The notes: generated from the letters alone by a model not told the origin. A DNA stretch of 64,000 nt from an uncultured Shewanella sp. (GCF_947495455.1 NZ_CANLZC010000004.1:1-64000), one strand, 5' to 3'; counted from the first letter of the stretch, positions 38,399 to 46,214 are shown. A program made the numbers and translations.

Positions 38399-38418
38399 TA
38401 CTGTATACAATTACAGTA
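38399..38418. promoter_or_regulatory. LexA (SOS) box before ogr-like gene
   Basis: TACTGTATACAATTACAGTA matches the LexA consensus TACTGTATATATATACAGTA at 17 of 20 positions, with both CTGT/ACAG cores intact. It ends 23 bases before the ATG of the Ogr-like activator, an ideal repressor position. Confidence 0.85.
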
Positions 38419-38441
38419 TAAGAATAAGTGATGAGGTGAGT

Positions 38442-38687
38442 ATGGCGAGAGTAAATTGTCCTAATTGTGAGGCTAAAGCGGTGATCACATCTCGTGAAAC
38501 TCAATCGAGTCATGCTGCTCATTTGTATTGTGTCTGCACTAATACGAAAGAATGTGGCGCATCTTTTAGAATGACACTGGGCTTTGATCACTACATCAAT
38601 CCACCATTAATGACCACAGCGCAAATGGCCAAACAACTGTTAAAGAACCTGCCCAGGGAACAGCAGTTAGAATTACTCGATTTGTAA
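38442..38687 (+). CDS. ogr: Ogr/Delta-type zinc-finger late gene activator
   Basis: The protein shows CPNC (residues 6-9 of MARVNCPNCEAKAV) and a second pair C-x4-C in CVCTNTKECGASF, the Ogr/Delta zinc finger, with the NPP-containing helix behind it. Such proteins activate P2 late promoters. ATG follows GAGGTGAG closely. An in-frame ATG two codons earlier exists (38436, giving 83 aa); the site spacing GATGAGGTGAGT-ATG supports 38442. It is placed next to the putative cos instead of after gene D as in P2, and directly behind a LexA box. Confidence 0.85.
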   Translation: MARVNCPNCEAKAVITSRETQSSHAAHLYCVCTNTKECGASFRMTLGFDHYINPPLMTTAQMAKQLLKNLPREQQLELLDL

Positions 38688-38721
38688 CAATCAAGTAATG
38701 CTAACGCGTAAATTTGGGTTT

Positions 38722-39132
38722 TTAGATATTCGCCGATAATTCATGAGCGGCTGCAACTTGCAGAAAATGAGAGCGATTTTTATATTGCGACGCGCCTTCT
38801 ACTGCATCATCAATTTTTTTAATTAACAAATTAGGTAGAGTCACATTGACTTTATTGGCTTTCCCCATATAAGGCTCAACATCAATATCCACCAAGGCCC
38901 ACACCCAACCTTGATAATCAAGATTATCAATATGTTGATCAACGCTTGTGGCTAAAGGCGGAAGCTCTCCTTGTTCGGCTAACAGCTCTAAATGCATGGT
39001 TAACGCTTCTTTAGCATTAATCAGCGCTTCTTCAAATGAATCACCGGCAGAGAAACAGCCTTCAACGTCAGGAAAAACCACCCCAAACGCTTCTGTATCT
39101 GATCCTTTTTCGATTGCTATCGGATATAACAT
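38722..39132 (-). CDS. hicB: HicB antitoxin
   Basis: A 136-aa protein: N-terminal HicB-like domain (YPIAIEKGSDTEAFGVVFPDVEGCFSAG pattern) and a C-terminal ribbon-helix-helix (VNVTLPNLLIKKIDDAV). It neutralises HicA and represses their promoter. It lies 49 bases downstream of hicA, the usual order. Confidence 0.92.
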   Translation of the reverse strand: MLYPIAIEKGSDTEAFGVVFPDVEGCFSAGDSFEEALINAKEALTMHLELLAEQGELPPLATSVDQHIDNLDYQGWVWALVDIDVEPYMGKANKVNVTLPNLLIKKIDDAVEGASQYKNRSHFLQVAAAHELSANI

Positions 39133-39181
39133 AATATTTATAACAGTAATTTACAGTGTTAATTGACTGGAAAAGAGGGGC

Positions 39182-39361
39182 TTACAGCCCCGCTTGCTTC
39201 CTTATTGCCTTAACCAACCCTATTTTTAAATCCTTTTTAGGGTGAGGAACGGTTAGCGGTAGTTTTTTATCTGGATGTTTGAATTGATGGTGACTTCCTT
39301 TCACCCTCACTAGCACCCAACCTGCCGCTTGTAGTTCTTTAATTAACTCCCTGCTATTCAC
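39182..39361 (-). CDS. hicA: HicA toxin (mRNA interferase)
   Basis: A 59-aa frame starting at GTG 39361 behind GAGG. The sequence (RELIKELQAAGWVLVRVKGS, then HHQFKHPDKKLPLTVPHPKKD) is the HicA double-stranded-RNA-binding fold; the catalytic histidine is in GSHHQF (about residue 24-25). HicA cleaves mRNA in the absence of HicB. A 35-base palindrome lies directly upstream. In a prophage it may stabilise the element or exclude other phages; that is inference. Confidence 0.92.
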   Translation of the reverse strand: MNSRELIKELQAAGWVLVRVKGSHHQFKHPDKKLPLTVPHPKKDLKIGLVKAIRKQAGL

Positions 39362-39376
39362 TGTATCCTCATGATT

Positions 39377-39411
39377 GTTTAACTTAGGGTTATTATAACC
39401 CCAAGTTAAAC
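39377..39411. promoter_or_regulatory. hicAB operator palindrome
   Basis: A nearly perfect palindrome: GTTTAACTT ... AAGTTAAAC arms with an inner GGTTAT/ATAACC pair. It sits 15 bases upstream of the hicA start and covers the likely -10 (TATTATAAC region). This is the expected binding site of the HicB ribbon-helix-helix. Confidence 0.75.
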
Positions 39412-39439
39412 AAGACGCAATAAAATAACCCTGATAACT

Positions 39440-39595
39440 CTATTTTTTGTTAAACTGCTTTTGATATTCAGCAATCGACTGTGTTGCTTCATCAATACAC
39501 TGTTGAATGATTTCTTTATCAGCATCGGTTAATTGAATTTGCGGGCTTTCGCCATCGCTTAACGTCTTTTTTGTGTCTATGAAAACTTGACTCAT
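39440..39595 (-). CDS. Small phage ORF, 51 aa
   Basis: MSQVFIDTKKTLSDGESPQI at its start; helical, charged. The ATG overlaps the stop of the HTH gene (ATGA), continuing a chain of coupled micro-ORFs. No function is recognised. Confidence 0.55.
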   Translation of the reverse strand: MSQVFIDTKKTLSDGESPQIQLTDADKEIIQQCIDEATQSIAEYQKQFNKK

Positions 39596-39828
39596 AGTGG
39601 CTTGGCCTTTGTTGGATTAAAAAACAGCATAGTGATCTTCTCTCCCATTTCTGCTGAAACAGGTAATTTACCCAGTTCGATTGAAGAAAGATAAACGCAA
39701 GTCACGCCCAATAAATCGGCCATATCTTTGAGGATCATTTCATTATCGACACGATACTGCCTTAGCTTTCGGCCCAACCGTGTCACTTGATATGTTTGCA
39801 CAACACTTTCTGGAAAAATATCACTCAT
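39592..39828 (-). CDS. Small helix-turn-helix (XRE-like) protein
   Basis: A 78-aa protein with an XRE/Cro-like helix-turn-helix: LGRKLRQYRVDNEMILKDMADLLGVTCVYLSSIELGKLP-type pattern (residues about 18-55). Probably a DNA-binding regulator of the replication/early operon. Its ATG overlaps the stop of the 36-aa ORF. Confidence 0.7.
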   Translation of the reverse strand: MSDIFPESVVQTYQVTRLGRKLRQYRVDNEMILKDMADLLGVTCVYLSSIELGKLPVSAEMGEKITMLFFNPTKAKPL

Positions 39829-39935
39829 ATTGTTAAGTCCTCTTTGTTACAGCCAAATATTTCAACTAATATTTCAAAAAATGATGATTCGATATCATCG
39901 GTGGCGTTCGCCGCCACTTCACTTACCCCACTCAT
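39825..39935 (-). CDS. Small phage ORF, 36 aa
   Basis: MSGVSEVAANATDDIESSFF at its start, acidic, ending NKEDLTI. It is supported by four-base ATGA overlaps with the genes on both sides and not by any motif. Function unknown. Confidence 0.45.
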   Translation of the reverse strand: MSGVSEVAANATDDIESSFFEILVEIFGCNKEDLTI

Positions 39936-40114
39936 TGAATACGCTCCCAACTAATCCCTTTGGCTATGATTTTTCTTTTTTTAACTGGATCTGCTTGAGT
40001 TCCCATTAATTCACAGAAAAAGTCGAGTGAATTAACGTAGGGCTTTACCCACCACTTAATGTGGGTCTTAACGATAGGTTTTAATCCTGGTCCAGACTTC
40101 TGAATTGCGCTCAC
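39932..40114 (-). CDS. Small phage ORF, 60 aa
   Basis: A basic 60-aa protein (KPIVKTHIKWWVKPYVNSLDFFCELMG) coupled by ATGA overlaps to both neighbours. It has no recognised motif; a small phage protein of the early operon. Confidence 0.55.
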   Translation of the reverse strand: MSAIQKSGPGLKPIVKTHIKWWVKPYVNSLDFFCELMGTQADPVKKRKIIAKGISWERIQ

Positions 40115-40326
40115 AACTTCACTCCTTGTCTTTTCTGTCTTCTCTTGTCTAATAAATTATTTAATGTTGTTCTGCACAACTCGCGTTCTTGTGCATCCAG
40201 ATGCGATAACCAAGCCTGAATCTCCGCGCGGCTGAACATATCAAGTTTATTTTTACAGCGGTGATACCGGGCTAAATGCTCTTCCTTTTGCTTTACCCAC
40301 TCAGCTTCGTGATTAAAAGTGCTCAT
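40111..40326 (-). CDS. Small phage ORF, 71 aa
   Basis: A highly charged helical protein (MSTFNHEAEWVKQKEEHLAR, then KLDMFSRAEIQAWLSHLDAQERE). I start it at ATG 40326, which overlaps the end of the rep gene by 14 bases; the open frame extends upstream inside rep but without signals. Function unknown. Confidence 0.6.
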   Translation of the reverse strand: MSTFNHEAEWVKQKEEHLARYHRCKNKLDMFSRAEIQAWLSHLDAQERELCRTTLNNLLDKRRQKRQGVKL

Positions 40327-42697
40327 ACATGCTCTCCGTGTCATTATGATATTGCTCGAAATTATCAGCCCAGTAATCAACATGACTGTCATCAGGCTGG
40401 TTTTCAGTAAAGCTGTTTTCGTATGATTGCAAATCAACGACTTCTTGTAGTTGCTCGAGTGCACGTCTATGTAAGTTAGGGGCCAGTGTTGACAGCCAAG
40501 CTTTAATATTACCCTCGCCACTATCTTTGGCTTGTTTCTGTTTTGACAACAAGTCCCACGCTTGACGGCGTAGCTCTTTATTCACTTCGCCTTGATTGGC
40601 AACATGATCATGATACTGCTGTAATGCTCTTAACTGCTCACCTTCGCGCCACCCATTTTGCTCACGCTCGCTAGCAATCTTGCGCTTCCTAGTTCTCACT
40701 ATTTGATTGTTTTTAAAGCTAATTATGTATTTATTGGTTTCTACTGTTGAGCCTGCCAACAAGCGGTCTGTCATGAAGTCATCAAGGCCATACTTGCGGG
40801 CTGTCTCCCTCATCCTATCCTCTTGATTTTGTTGGGGCGTACAGTTATTGTCAGTACTCCAAGGGGCGCGACTGTCGTCGCTTTTAGAAGCAAGATCAAA
40901 AGCAACATCAACAGCTTGAGAGCTTGAAGTATCAGAAGGTGTGCGGCGAATTTGCCATCCCTCTAAGCGACTATAAATGGGGGTATGATTAAGACGCGAC
41001 ATCACGCCCATGATCTTAGAAACGTCTTCACCGTATTGGCTGACGGCTTCATTAACTACCTTAGCCAATACAATCGGTCTGTCGGCACGTTTGCATTCAA
41101 TGCCGCCCATAGCCTCGACGTAGCTCTGCCAGTTAGGATTATCAGCAGCGGCACGGGCACGCTCTAAAATCTCGTCATGCTCAATTTCATCGCTAAGCCG
41201 CCTTAACTCACGCCAGATGGTCACAGAGGGGCCACCAACTTGTTGAAATTGTCGAATGTTCCACGTACTCGCCCAAGCCGCGACACCTTGCGCCCCATGC
41301 TCCCCCGAGGTTTCAGCTTCAAGATCATTATCGACATATTCCCCATCGATATTTTTTGCTATGTATTTAGCGATATAACCTGTTGCACTGCCTTCATCAG
41401 GATCGATGGTCTTAAAGTCAAAGCGAGCCTCTTCATTATTTATCAGCTCATCTTTATCATGCTGAATGGCATATTTACGAATTATTGCTCTACCTGCTTC
41501 AAGCTGTTCTGGTTTAAAAAACAGCAACATGTGCCAATGAGGGGTACCATCATGATGAGGCTCAACCACACGAAAGCCAAAAGGGGTGATCCCATCACGC
41601 TGTAACTTACTGCGAGTTTTTGACCATTGTTTGGTTAAATATTTTTGCGCTTGCTTAGGGTTGGTGCCTTGGTATTTTTTATTCGCTATCGCCTTACCTT
41701 TTTTTGTAACAGTAAAAGCGTGATAACGTGACGGGGTGGTAATAGTGTAAAACTCCCCGACATAGCCATTAGCCATGGCTAAATCTTCAAAGCCGCGCAT
41801 GCGCACCATAAGCTCAACACGGCGATTTTTAGGGTTTGAAATAGAGGCTTTTACCGCTTCACTTAAAGTAAGGGTAAGTTCTTGCTCTTCATTTACCACT
41901 TGCATTTGCTCAAGCCAAAGCGCTTGCGCCTTCTTGCGAGCCTTAAAATCCAGCAAACATTGATAGCTCACATAAGGTGATACGCCCTTGCGCACCTTAC
42001 CGACAATAATAGCGATATGCTCAAGGTATTGACGGTAGGCGCGCTCTAACTTTCTTGCCCACCATTTATCATCAATAAGTCGCACAATAATTTTACTGAT
42101 TGCATCGTACATGGCAGGATCCTTGTCAAACTCTCCTGCTTGCTTGCGGCTTTCGTAATTTTTGAAACTGGGTAAGGCGGGGGTAAAGCCCCACATGTCG
42201 GCGGGCGTTTTCACATTATTGATTAACTCTCTTGCATCGACGCTTTCACCATCATGCGGTGTCATGTTTTCAAGCAAAGTGGCACAACGTGCAGACCACT
42301 CTTTACTAACAGCTATGCGGCGATCTTCGGTATTAATCAGTTGAATAGGCAGAGGGAATTGATTTAAAACAGGTTGAAGTATTTTTATCTGTTTGCGTAG
42401 CCAAATATTTGCACTGCTAGTTTTGCTTTTAGGGCTATGTTGATACTTTACACGGCGGTTGACCCACTGTTTAAAAAAGTAATTGGCAATATGTTCGGGC
42501 ACCTCGTTCAATTGAGTGCGTGCCCAAGCTAAATCGTTTTTATCATGCTCGGTAATAAAAAGCGCCGAGAGTAACCCCTCGGCGTGCATAGTGAGTTTTA
42601 TAGAGTTGTCTTGCTCTTCTGATTTTAACCATTGCAAAAAACACTTCTGCTCTTCAAAAGCAACCTCACTTGCAGACAACTGACTTAAATCCATCAA
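40313..42697 (-). CDS. Phage replication endonuclease (gpA-like, HUH)
   Basis: A 794-aa P2 gpA-type initiator of rolling-circle replication. The metal-binding HUH motif is PHWHMLLFF (His387, His389), and two catalytic tyrosines follow four residues apart in GYIAKYIAKN (Tyr441, Tyr445). Such proteins nick one strand within their own gene and stay attached to the 5' end. It belongs to the minus-strand early operon that begins with the AlpA-like gene. Confidence 0.92.
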   Translation of the reverse strand: MMDLSQLSASEVAFEEQKCFLQWLKSEEQDNSIKLTMHAEGLLSALFITEHDKNDLAWARTQLNEVPEHIANYFFKQWVNRRVKYQHSPKSKTSSANIWLRKQIKILQPVLNQFPLPIQLINTEDRRIAVSKEWSARCATLLENMTPHDGESVDARELINNVKTPADMWGFTPALPSFKNYESRKQAGEFDKDPAMYDAISKIIVRLIDDKWWARKLERAYRQYLEHIAIIVGKVRKGVSPYVSYQCLLDFKARKKAQALWLEQMQVVNEEQELTLTLSEAVKASISNPKNRRVELMVRMRGFEDLAMANGYVGEFYTITTPSRYHAFTVTKKGKAIANKKYQGTNPKQAQKYLTKQWSKTRSKLQRDGITPFGFRVVEPHHDGTPHWHMLLFFKPEQLEAGRAIIRKYAIQHDKDELINNEEARFDFKTIDPDEGSATGYIAKYIAKNIDGEYVDNDLEAETSGEHGAQGVAAWASTWNIRQFQQVGGPSVTIWRELRRLSDEIEHDEILERARAAADNPNWQSYVEAMGGIECKRADRPIVLAKVVNEAVSQYGEDVSKIMGVMSRLNHTPIYSRLEGWQIRRTPSDTSSSQAVDVAFDLASKSDDSRAPWSTDNNCTPQQNQEDRMRETARKYGLDDFMTDRLLAGSTVETNKYIISFKNNQIVRTRKRKIASEREQNGWREGEQLRALQQYHDHVANQGEVNKELRRQAWDLLSKQKQAKDSGEGNIKAWLSTLAPNLHRRALEQLQEVVDLQSYENSFTENQPDDSHVDYWADNFEQYHNDTESMYEHF

Positions 42698-42951
42698 AGC
42701 CCCGCTATATTAAAATGAGCTTTGGCTTTTTCAATAAAGCGGCGAATACCTTGTGCAAGTAGCTGCTCACCATTGCCCAAAGCTTGCCAATATAAGCATT
42801 CAATTGCACCTAGTTGATTTGATAAGCGCATTTCAACTGGGCGTGAAAATGATGAGTTTTGACTAAGCGTTATCACTGACTTTTTATAACTGCGAAAGTG
42901 ACGCTGCAAATGCAGATAAGCGGGGGAATGCTTGTTCTTTTTTTTTGCCAT
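42694..42951 (-). CDS. Small basic phage protein, 85 aa
   Basis: A Lys/Arg/His-rich protein (MAKKKNKHSPAYLHLQRHFR at its start) that overlaps rep by 4 bases. Not recognised. Its location suggests an early/replication accessory role. Confidence 0.55.
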   Translation of the reverse strand: MAKKKNKHSPAYLHLQRHFRSYKKSVITLSQNSSFSRPVEMRLSNQLGAIECLYWQALGNGEQLLAQGIRRFIEKAKAHFNIAGL

Positions 42952-42952
42952 A

Positions 42953-43198
42953 TCAAACCACCTTTGCTGAAATTGGGGTTAACTGAAAAAGATCTCTAAA
43001 TTCAACCATGCGTGATAAAAGATGATGAGCAACGGGGAGTTCCAAGGCTTCAGCGGTGGCGTGTAATGTTTCGAGCGTGTTCTCAATCACTAATACTGAT
43101 AGCTGGTTTTTATCAGTATTAAACGTTTTAATTAATTGATTGGCTTGTTGTAATAGCGCATCAGATATTGATACACTTTGGGGTGTCGATGGAGTCAT
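42953..43198 (-). CDS. Phage early protein, 81 aa
   Basis: A helical 81-aa protein with no motif known to me (LLQQANQLIKTFNTDKNQLS near its start). One base separates it from the next gene, so it belongs to the replication operon. Confidence 0.5.
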   Translation of the reverse strand: MTPSTPQSVSISDALLQQANQLIKTFNTDKNQLSVLVIENTLETLHATAEALELPVAHHLLSRMVEFRDLFQLTPISAKVV

Positions 43199-43263
43199 AA
43201 CTTTCCTTAGTTAAAATGATTAATTCGATAGGGCCATTACCTGTACCAGAGGAAATGGCTTTT

Positions 43264-43725
43264 TTATTGCACTTTTTTTATGGCTTCTACCCCATTGGCT
43301 TGTAATGCTGTGGTTTCAAATTGACTGATTAACGCCGCCGTTGCTTGAGTAACATCATTCAACTCACTCGTTAGGCTTTCGTTCTCTTCATCAATAACCT
43401 TATTCGCTGCACTGTCTTGTCTAAACTGATCACGAGTCATAGCCAGTGCATTAAAACTTTTACTGACATCAAACATGGCAATAATGGCGCCGCGAATGGC
43501 TTCTCGCTGTTCAGTATCAAACTGCTCAAACGAATAATTGATAAAAGTGGCGGGTTTTAACTTGGCACCAAATAACACCATGCTTTTTTGCTGGCGGTTA
43601 AGTTGGTTATAACGATGGCCTACACTACTACTACCTAACTTGGCTCGTATTCGGGCAATCGCTATTTGTCCAGCGTTTGATGATTGGCTTTTCGCTTTTA
43701 TTGACTGCTCACAATTAACCGGCAT
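43264..43725 (-). CDS. Phage early protein, 153 aa
   Basis: A 153-aa protein of unknown function with an RRxYNQLNRQQKSMVLFGAKL-like central segment (here HRYNQLNRQQKSMVLFGAKL) and a coiled C-terminus rich in Glu/Asn. It lies 3 bases downstream of the PrtN-like gene, in the position where P2-like phages often keep a cII-type or replication accessory gene. Confidence 0.5.
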   Translation of the reverse strand: MPVNCEQSIKAKSQSSNAGQIAIARIRAKLGSSSVGHRYNQLNRQQKSMVLFGAKLKPATFINYSFEQFDTEQREAIRGAIIAMFDVSKSFNALAMTRDQFRQDSAANKVIDEENESLTSELNDVTQATAALISQFETTALQANGVEAIKKVQ

Positions 43726-43728
43726 AAC

Positions 43729-43995
43729 TTAAGCTCCCTTCGCTGCTTGCATAATGTCCCAATCTTTTTTGGCTTCAAGTCGTTGCTTATCAATAAAGGC
43801 CGCCAAGTCATCAATGTGCACAAAGCTAGGCGCCTTACTTGACTCTCTTAATTTGAAGGTGGGAACGGGTAAGCCATGTACTTTGGCTTTCTGCTCTGCT
43901 GTTTTAGCAGCAAGGTTAAAATGTTCTTCGCAGACTTTGGCAAGTTCAATCACTGGAGTTTCATAACGTGCAAGCAATGCATAGGCAGTATTCAT
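43729..43995 (-). CDS. PrtN-like transcription activator
   Basis: An 88-aa protein. The pattern MNTAYALLARYETPVIELA, then LAAKTAEQKAKVHGLPVPTFK, then SFVHIDDLAAFIDKQR matches the pyocin activator PrtN family, whose Pseudomonas member turns on pyocin genes after SOS. I use ATG 43995 with AAAGGACT upstream, since the frame to 44109 has no site and overlaps the AlpA-like gene. In this prophage it may control early genes. Confidence 0.78.
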   Translation of the reverse strand: MNTAYALLARYETPVIELAKVCEEHFNLAAKTAEQKAKVHGLPVPTFKLRESSKAPSFVHIDDLAAFIDKQRLEAKKDWDIMQAAKGA

Positions 43996-44008
43996 AATAA
44001 AAAGTCCT

Positions 44009-44305
44009 TTAATGAGTGTGGGCAACGGCGTGAAGTTCAGCCCAGCGTTTAGGGCCCAGCGCGATGTAAGATTGGATTTCACTGGCTCGCCAAACGGCGC
44101 GATAGCCATCAGCTTTAGTGTTAGCTGGAAATAGGTCTTTACTCATTTGAGTGTAAATAGTGACTTTCTTTAACTTGGTACGCTGCATCACTTCCTCTAA
44201 TCCAAGAAAACTATCCTGTTTAGCGAGCTCAGCAATAGATAACAATTGCGCTGCGAGTGTTTTCAGCACCATATTGACCGTCTCTGTTTCTGTTGTATTC
44301 GTCAT
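44009..44305 (-). CDS. AlpA-like DNA-binding regulator
   Basis: A 98-aa protein whose central and C-terminal part (LGLEEVMQRTKLKKVTIYTQ, then ADGYRAVWRASEIQSYI) is the AlpA/MerR-like winged helix-turn-helix found in prophage excision and activation factors. It is the first gene of the leftward early operon, divergent from the repressor, the place of cox in P2, so it may act as a Cox-like excisionase/regulator. Confidence 0.75.
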   Translation of the reverse strand: MTNTTETETVNMVLKTLAAQLLSIAELAKQDSFLGLEEVMQRTKLKKVTIYTQMSKDLFPANTKADGYRAVWRASEIQSYIALGPKRWAELHAVAHTH

Positions 44306-44473
44306 TTTTCTTCCTTGTTGAGATGAATTGTCGGGTTCAGATTAAAAACCAAAAGTGTTAACATTGGCTATGATAAGAGCCTTTTCGCTCATAAAGACTT
44401 TAATGCAGTGCCTTTATTTTAAAAAGCACTAACATTAATACTTTTGCCAAATAATAGTACGGAGATTAATACC
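44306..44473. promoter_or_regulatory. Lysis-lysogeny control region
   Basis: The 168-base spacer between the divergent AlpA-like and repressor genes should hold both promoters and operators. TAACATT occurs twice (in AGTGTTAACATT near 44352 and in ACTAACATTAATAC near 44428), candidate operator half-sites. No LexA box was found here. Confidence 0.55.
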
Positions 44474-44953
44474 TTGTCAACATCTCTTGGGGATAAAGTA
44501 AAAAAAATAAGAAAGAATGATGGGTTAACTCAACTCAAATTCTGTGAAAAAGTTGATATGAAATTAGGCACCCTAAAGGGGTATGAGTTAAATCAAAGCG
44601 AGGTAAGTAGCCTCTCTTTAATAAAAATAGGATCTCATCCTGATTACAAAAAATACGCTTTATGGTTAATTTCAGACTCTACAGATCCAGAAAACGGTCA
44701 AATAGCTCCCGGTGATTTGGAGCCTGAACAAACAAAAAAAGCAGCACAGTTAAAGCAAGAAGAATACGAAGCCCAAGCCGCTAAGGTCATTACAGATGCA
44801 TTGATGATGTTCTGTTATCTCGATTGGTTTACTGCTCACACAGATAAAATGGAATTTGATGATTGTGCTAAATTGCTACTTAAAGATTTGCAGCCAGTGA
44901 TCAACCAACGATTTGACACTGACCAAAAAATCCAAGCCATAAAATCCGCATAA
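44474..44953 (+). CDS. Phage repressor (XRE family, cI-like)
   Basis: A 159-aa protein with an N-terminal XRE helix-turn-helix (VKKIRKNDGLTQLKFCEKVDMKLGTLKGYE) and a helical C-terminus. There is no S24 peptidase or Ser-Lys dyad, so it should not self-cleave with RecA. I start it at TTG 44474 with GGAG nine bases upstream; a frame from TTG 44444 has no site. It represses the AlpA-like early operon. It is the only phage gene in this part on the plus strand. Confidence 0.8.
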   Translation: MSTSLGDKVKKIRKNDGLTQLKFCEKVDMKLGTLKGYELNQSEVSSLSLIKIGSHPDYKKYALWLISDSTDPENGQIAPGDLEPEQTKKAAQLKQEEYEAQAAKVITDALMMFCYLDWFTAHTDKMEFDDCAKLLLKDLQPVINQRFDTDQKIQAIKSA

Positions 44954-44954
44954 A

Positions 44955-44982
44955 AAAACCCGCTAAATAGCGGGTTTCTTGT
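44955..44982. terminator. Bidirectional terminator after repressor
   Basis: AAACCCGCTA-AA-TAGCGGGTTT is a perfect hairpin, with A-run on one side and TTTCTT on the other. It separates the repressor from the convergent 106-aa gene. Confidence 0.85.
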
Positions 44983-44996
44983 TAACTCTTTCTGCG

Positions 44997-45317
44997 TCAG
45001 TTGATCACTTCTAGCCTTGGCTTTCTATGAATTGCTAATTCTGGCTTAGGGATAACGTTGTGAGTCTGGCAATTCCTAAAATAACCAACGCAGCTTTTTA
45101 TTGATGCTTGTGTGGCGTCAAACTTAGCCGTTCCTTTCAAGGTTACTTGGTCTTTACCTAGATTGTAAGCCAGATCGTGCGCTATTTTTGCTCGGCCATC
45201 GATAAATGTAATATGCTCAGCACGTTCCTTTTCTTGTTGTTCTGAATATCGACAAACAAAAATAGATAAAAAGCTGCTGATACTGATTAAAAAAAACATA
45301 AAGCTTAAATTATTCAT
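44997..45317 (-). CDS. Membrane-anchored protein of unknown function
   Basis: A 106-aa protein with one N-terminal hydrophobic segment (residues about 5-22) that could be a signal or anchor, and a soluble rest with two cysteines (SIKSCVGYFRNCQTH). It is the last gene of the SOS-box cassette, overlapping the upstream membrane gene by 8 bases. Not recognised. Confidence 0.55.
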   Translation of the reverse strand: MNNLSFMFFLISISSFLSIFVCRYSEQQEKERAEHITFIDGRAKIAHDLAYNLGKDQVTLKGTAKFDATQASIKSCVGYFRNCQTHNVIPKPELAIHRKPRLEVIN

Positions 45318-45862
45318 ATATTTTTATCCTTTTATCCCTAATATGTTTAACAGGGTAAGCCACAATCAACCCCAATGTTATTATATTCATGATTGGTATT
45401 AAGACTTGGTAAACATTATTAAACTCAGTGATATCTAACACACCGTACAAAACAAGTTCAATGACAAATAAAAGCTCAAATAATAAGCTTAATCTTAGGC
45501 AATAGATAGCCACTTTAGAAAAGCTGCAACGTCTTATTTTATGTAACACAAACAAGGTGATCATAAATAAAAATTCAATCATAAACATCATGAAAAAAAA
45601 CAGTTGTCGCCGTGCCATCACTTCCATATCGAACGCCAAAATATAACGACCCACCCCCCATGAAGTAAAATGAAAAAATAGCACAGTAAACGCACATAAA
45701 AAGGATGAATGCAGTAAAGCATCGCTCTGAGTTTTAATGTCCGTTTTACCGCCAAAAAATAACACCTTTGCCCGTTGGTAACTCAAATAAACAATTAGCA
45801 ATACTGTCGCGGCTTCTAACTCCTCGAACTACCCAGTCAATTCCATATAAAAAATCATTCAT
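45310..45862 (-). pseudogene. Polytopic membrane protein gene with apparent +1 frameshift
   Basis: The main frame (45310 to about 45801) encodes 163 residues with four to five membrane helices but has no plausible start: only TTG without a site. Another frame begins at ATG 45862 with CAGGG six bases upstream (MNDFLYGIDWVV) and runs into the main frame if one base is skipped at CGA-G-GAG near 45825, giving DWVVR-ELEAATVLLIVYL. This looks like a single-base insertion, or a programmed +1 shift. It lies second in an SOS-box cassette. If programmed, the gene is functional. Confidence 0.6.
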
Positions 45863-45888
45863 AATCAACCCTGAATAAAAATGAAAAC

Positions 45889-46188
45889 TTAAAGAGGTGG
45901 AATTACACCACCTGCACCACCACCACCTTGGGGCGAAATATCATCGGATAATGCCGCGACACTTAAATAAGCCTTTACGCCTTCAACATTTTCACTCGGT
46001 AGCCGAGTTCCGCCACTCATTACTTTCGCCTTTGACGCTAAATCTAATGCTTCTTGACTAATAGTGGCGCTTTCTGTGCGCAATGCTTTCTGGGGTGTTT
46101 CTGATTGATTGGTTTGGCTATGCTTCACTTGGGTTTCAGAGGTTTGATAACTACTAACTAGGTTATTGCTATTATTATTAACATTCAT
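45889..46188 (-). CDS. Small phage protein with Gly-rich C-terminus (SOS cassette)
   Basis: A 99-aa protein, hydrophilic and Asn/Ser/Gln-rich at the start (MNVNNNSNNLVSSYQ), with a short helix-type SATISQEALDLASKA, and a C-terminus SPQGGGGAGGVIPPL. No signal peptide and no family I recognise. It is the first gene of a leftward three-gene cassette directly behind two LexA-like boxes (46215-46271). A small secreted or toxic protein is possible but not supported by homology. Confidence 0.55.
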   Translation of the reverse strand: MNVNNNSNNLVSSYQTSETQVKHSQTNQSETPQKALRTESATISQEALDLASKAKVMSGGTRLPSENVEGVKAYLSVAALSDDISPQGGGGAGGVIPPL

Positions 46189-46214
46189 GTTTAAAATGAT
46201 CCCTTACATTAAAA

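Larger units (their letters stand above)
38068..38435. other. Non-coding region with candidate cos and SOS operator
   Basis: In P2 the cos site lies at the boundary between the portal/terminase end and the early region, and this is the equivalent junction. It holds a hairpin (ACACCACT/AGTGGTGT, 38082-38113) after the holins, a short cos-like segment, and a LexA box before the ogr-like gene. No ORF is supported. Confidence 0.55.

Noticed and set aside
44306..44473. LexA box in the repressor/AlpA control region
   Set aside because: No CTGT-N8-ACAG could be found there, so SOS control of the early promoters is not supported from sequence.
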